Shown: in pieces, positions 7,132 through 7,145 of the stretch
How the letters are laid out: each line of letters starts with the position of its first letter
Numbering within the stretch: the first letter of the stretch is position 1
Source of the DNA: Planctomycetaceae bacterium UBA969
Lineage (GTDB): Bacteria > Planctomycetota > Planctomycetia > Gemmatales > Gemmataceae
Length of the DNA stretch: 7,145 nucleotides
Assembly (NCBI GenBank): GCA_002303765.1
Contig: DBCB01000290.1
Location: forward strand, 1 to 7,145
Direction of reading: 5' to 3'
Program-made: the position numbers and the translations under genes
Notes under the pieces: model-generated
What the model was told of the DNA's origin: nothing
The model's database searches: none
What the model saw: only the letters and a program-made list of their open reading frames with translations

Positions 7132-7145
7132 TCTTTTTTGTCGAG

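Noticed and set aside
7113..7139. AAGCGCTT followed by a T run at the end of the ATPase gene, as a possible terminator
   Set aside because: The only stem that can be drawn is about four pairs and lies mostly within the coding sequence. The window ends too soon to judge.

Overview
The window looks like chromosomal DNA from a member of the Planctomycetota, possibly Gemmatales-like. This rests on the style of the large protein, not on any marker gene. That protein combines a MIDAS-type VWA domain, an STN/secretin-N-like segment ending in an 'RIYPVADLVYPPP' motif, a glycine/glutamine-rich stretch, TPR-like helices and a YfaP-like (DUF2135) domain, and I know this mix mainly from planctomycetes. 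Base composition is moderate (by eye in the mid-to-upper 40s % GC). No RNA genes, CRISPR arrays, insertion sequences or phage genes are visible.

Layout: the left two thirds (1-5225) is transcribed leftward. A 1536-residue secreted or membrane-anchored VWA protein (615-5225) ends at a clear intrinsic terminator (about 555-595). After a short gap with its own plausible promoter comes an FHA-domain protein (465 to 1, running off the left edge). The right third (5516-7131) is transcribed rightward. It holds a two-gene ABC exporter of the polysaccharide type: a six-helix Wzm/TagG-like permease and, 23 bp later, a Wzt/TagH-like ATPase. The two blocks diverge from an AT-rich intergenic region of about 290 bp that must contain both promoters.

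How the genes work together: the permease and ATPase almost certainly form one transporter that moves a lipid-linked glycan (O-antigen, teichoic-acid-like or capsule polymer) across the cytoplasmic membrane. Glycosyltransferases would be expected beyond the right edge. The VWA protein is probably exported and acts in the cell envelope as a large adhesion or assembly scaffold. The FHA protein is cytoplasmic by its sequence and would read phospho-threonine marks. No direct link between the leftward and rightward blocks can be shown from this sequence.

The main point of interest is the architecture of the large VWA protein, which appears to combine pieces of a secretin-like protein with VWA and DUF2135 modules but lacks a recognisable secretin barrel.
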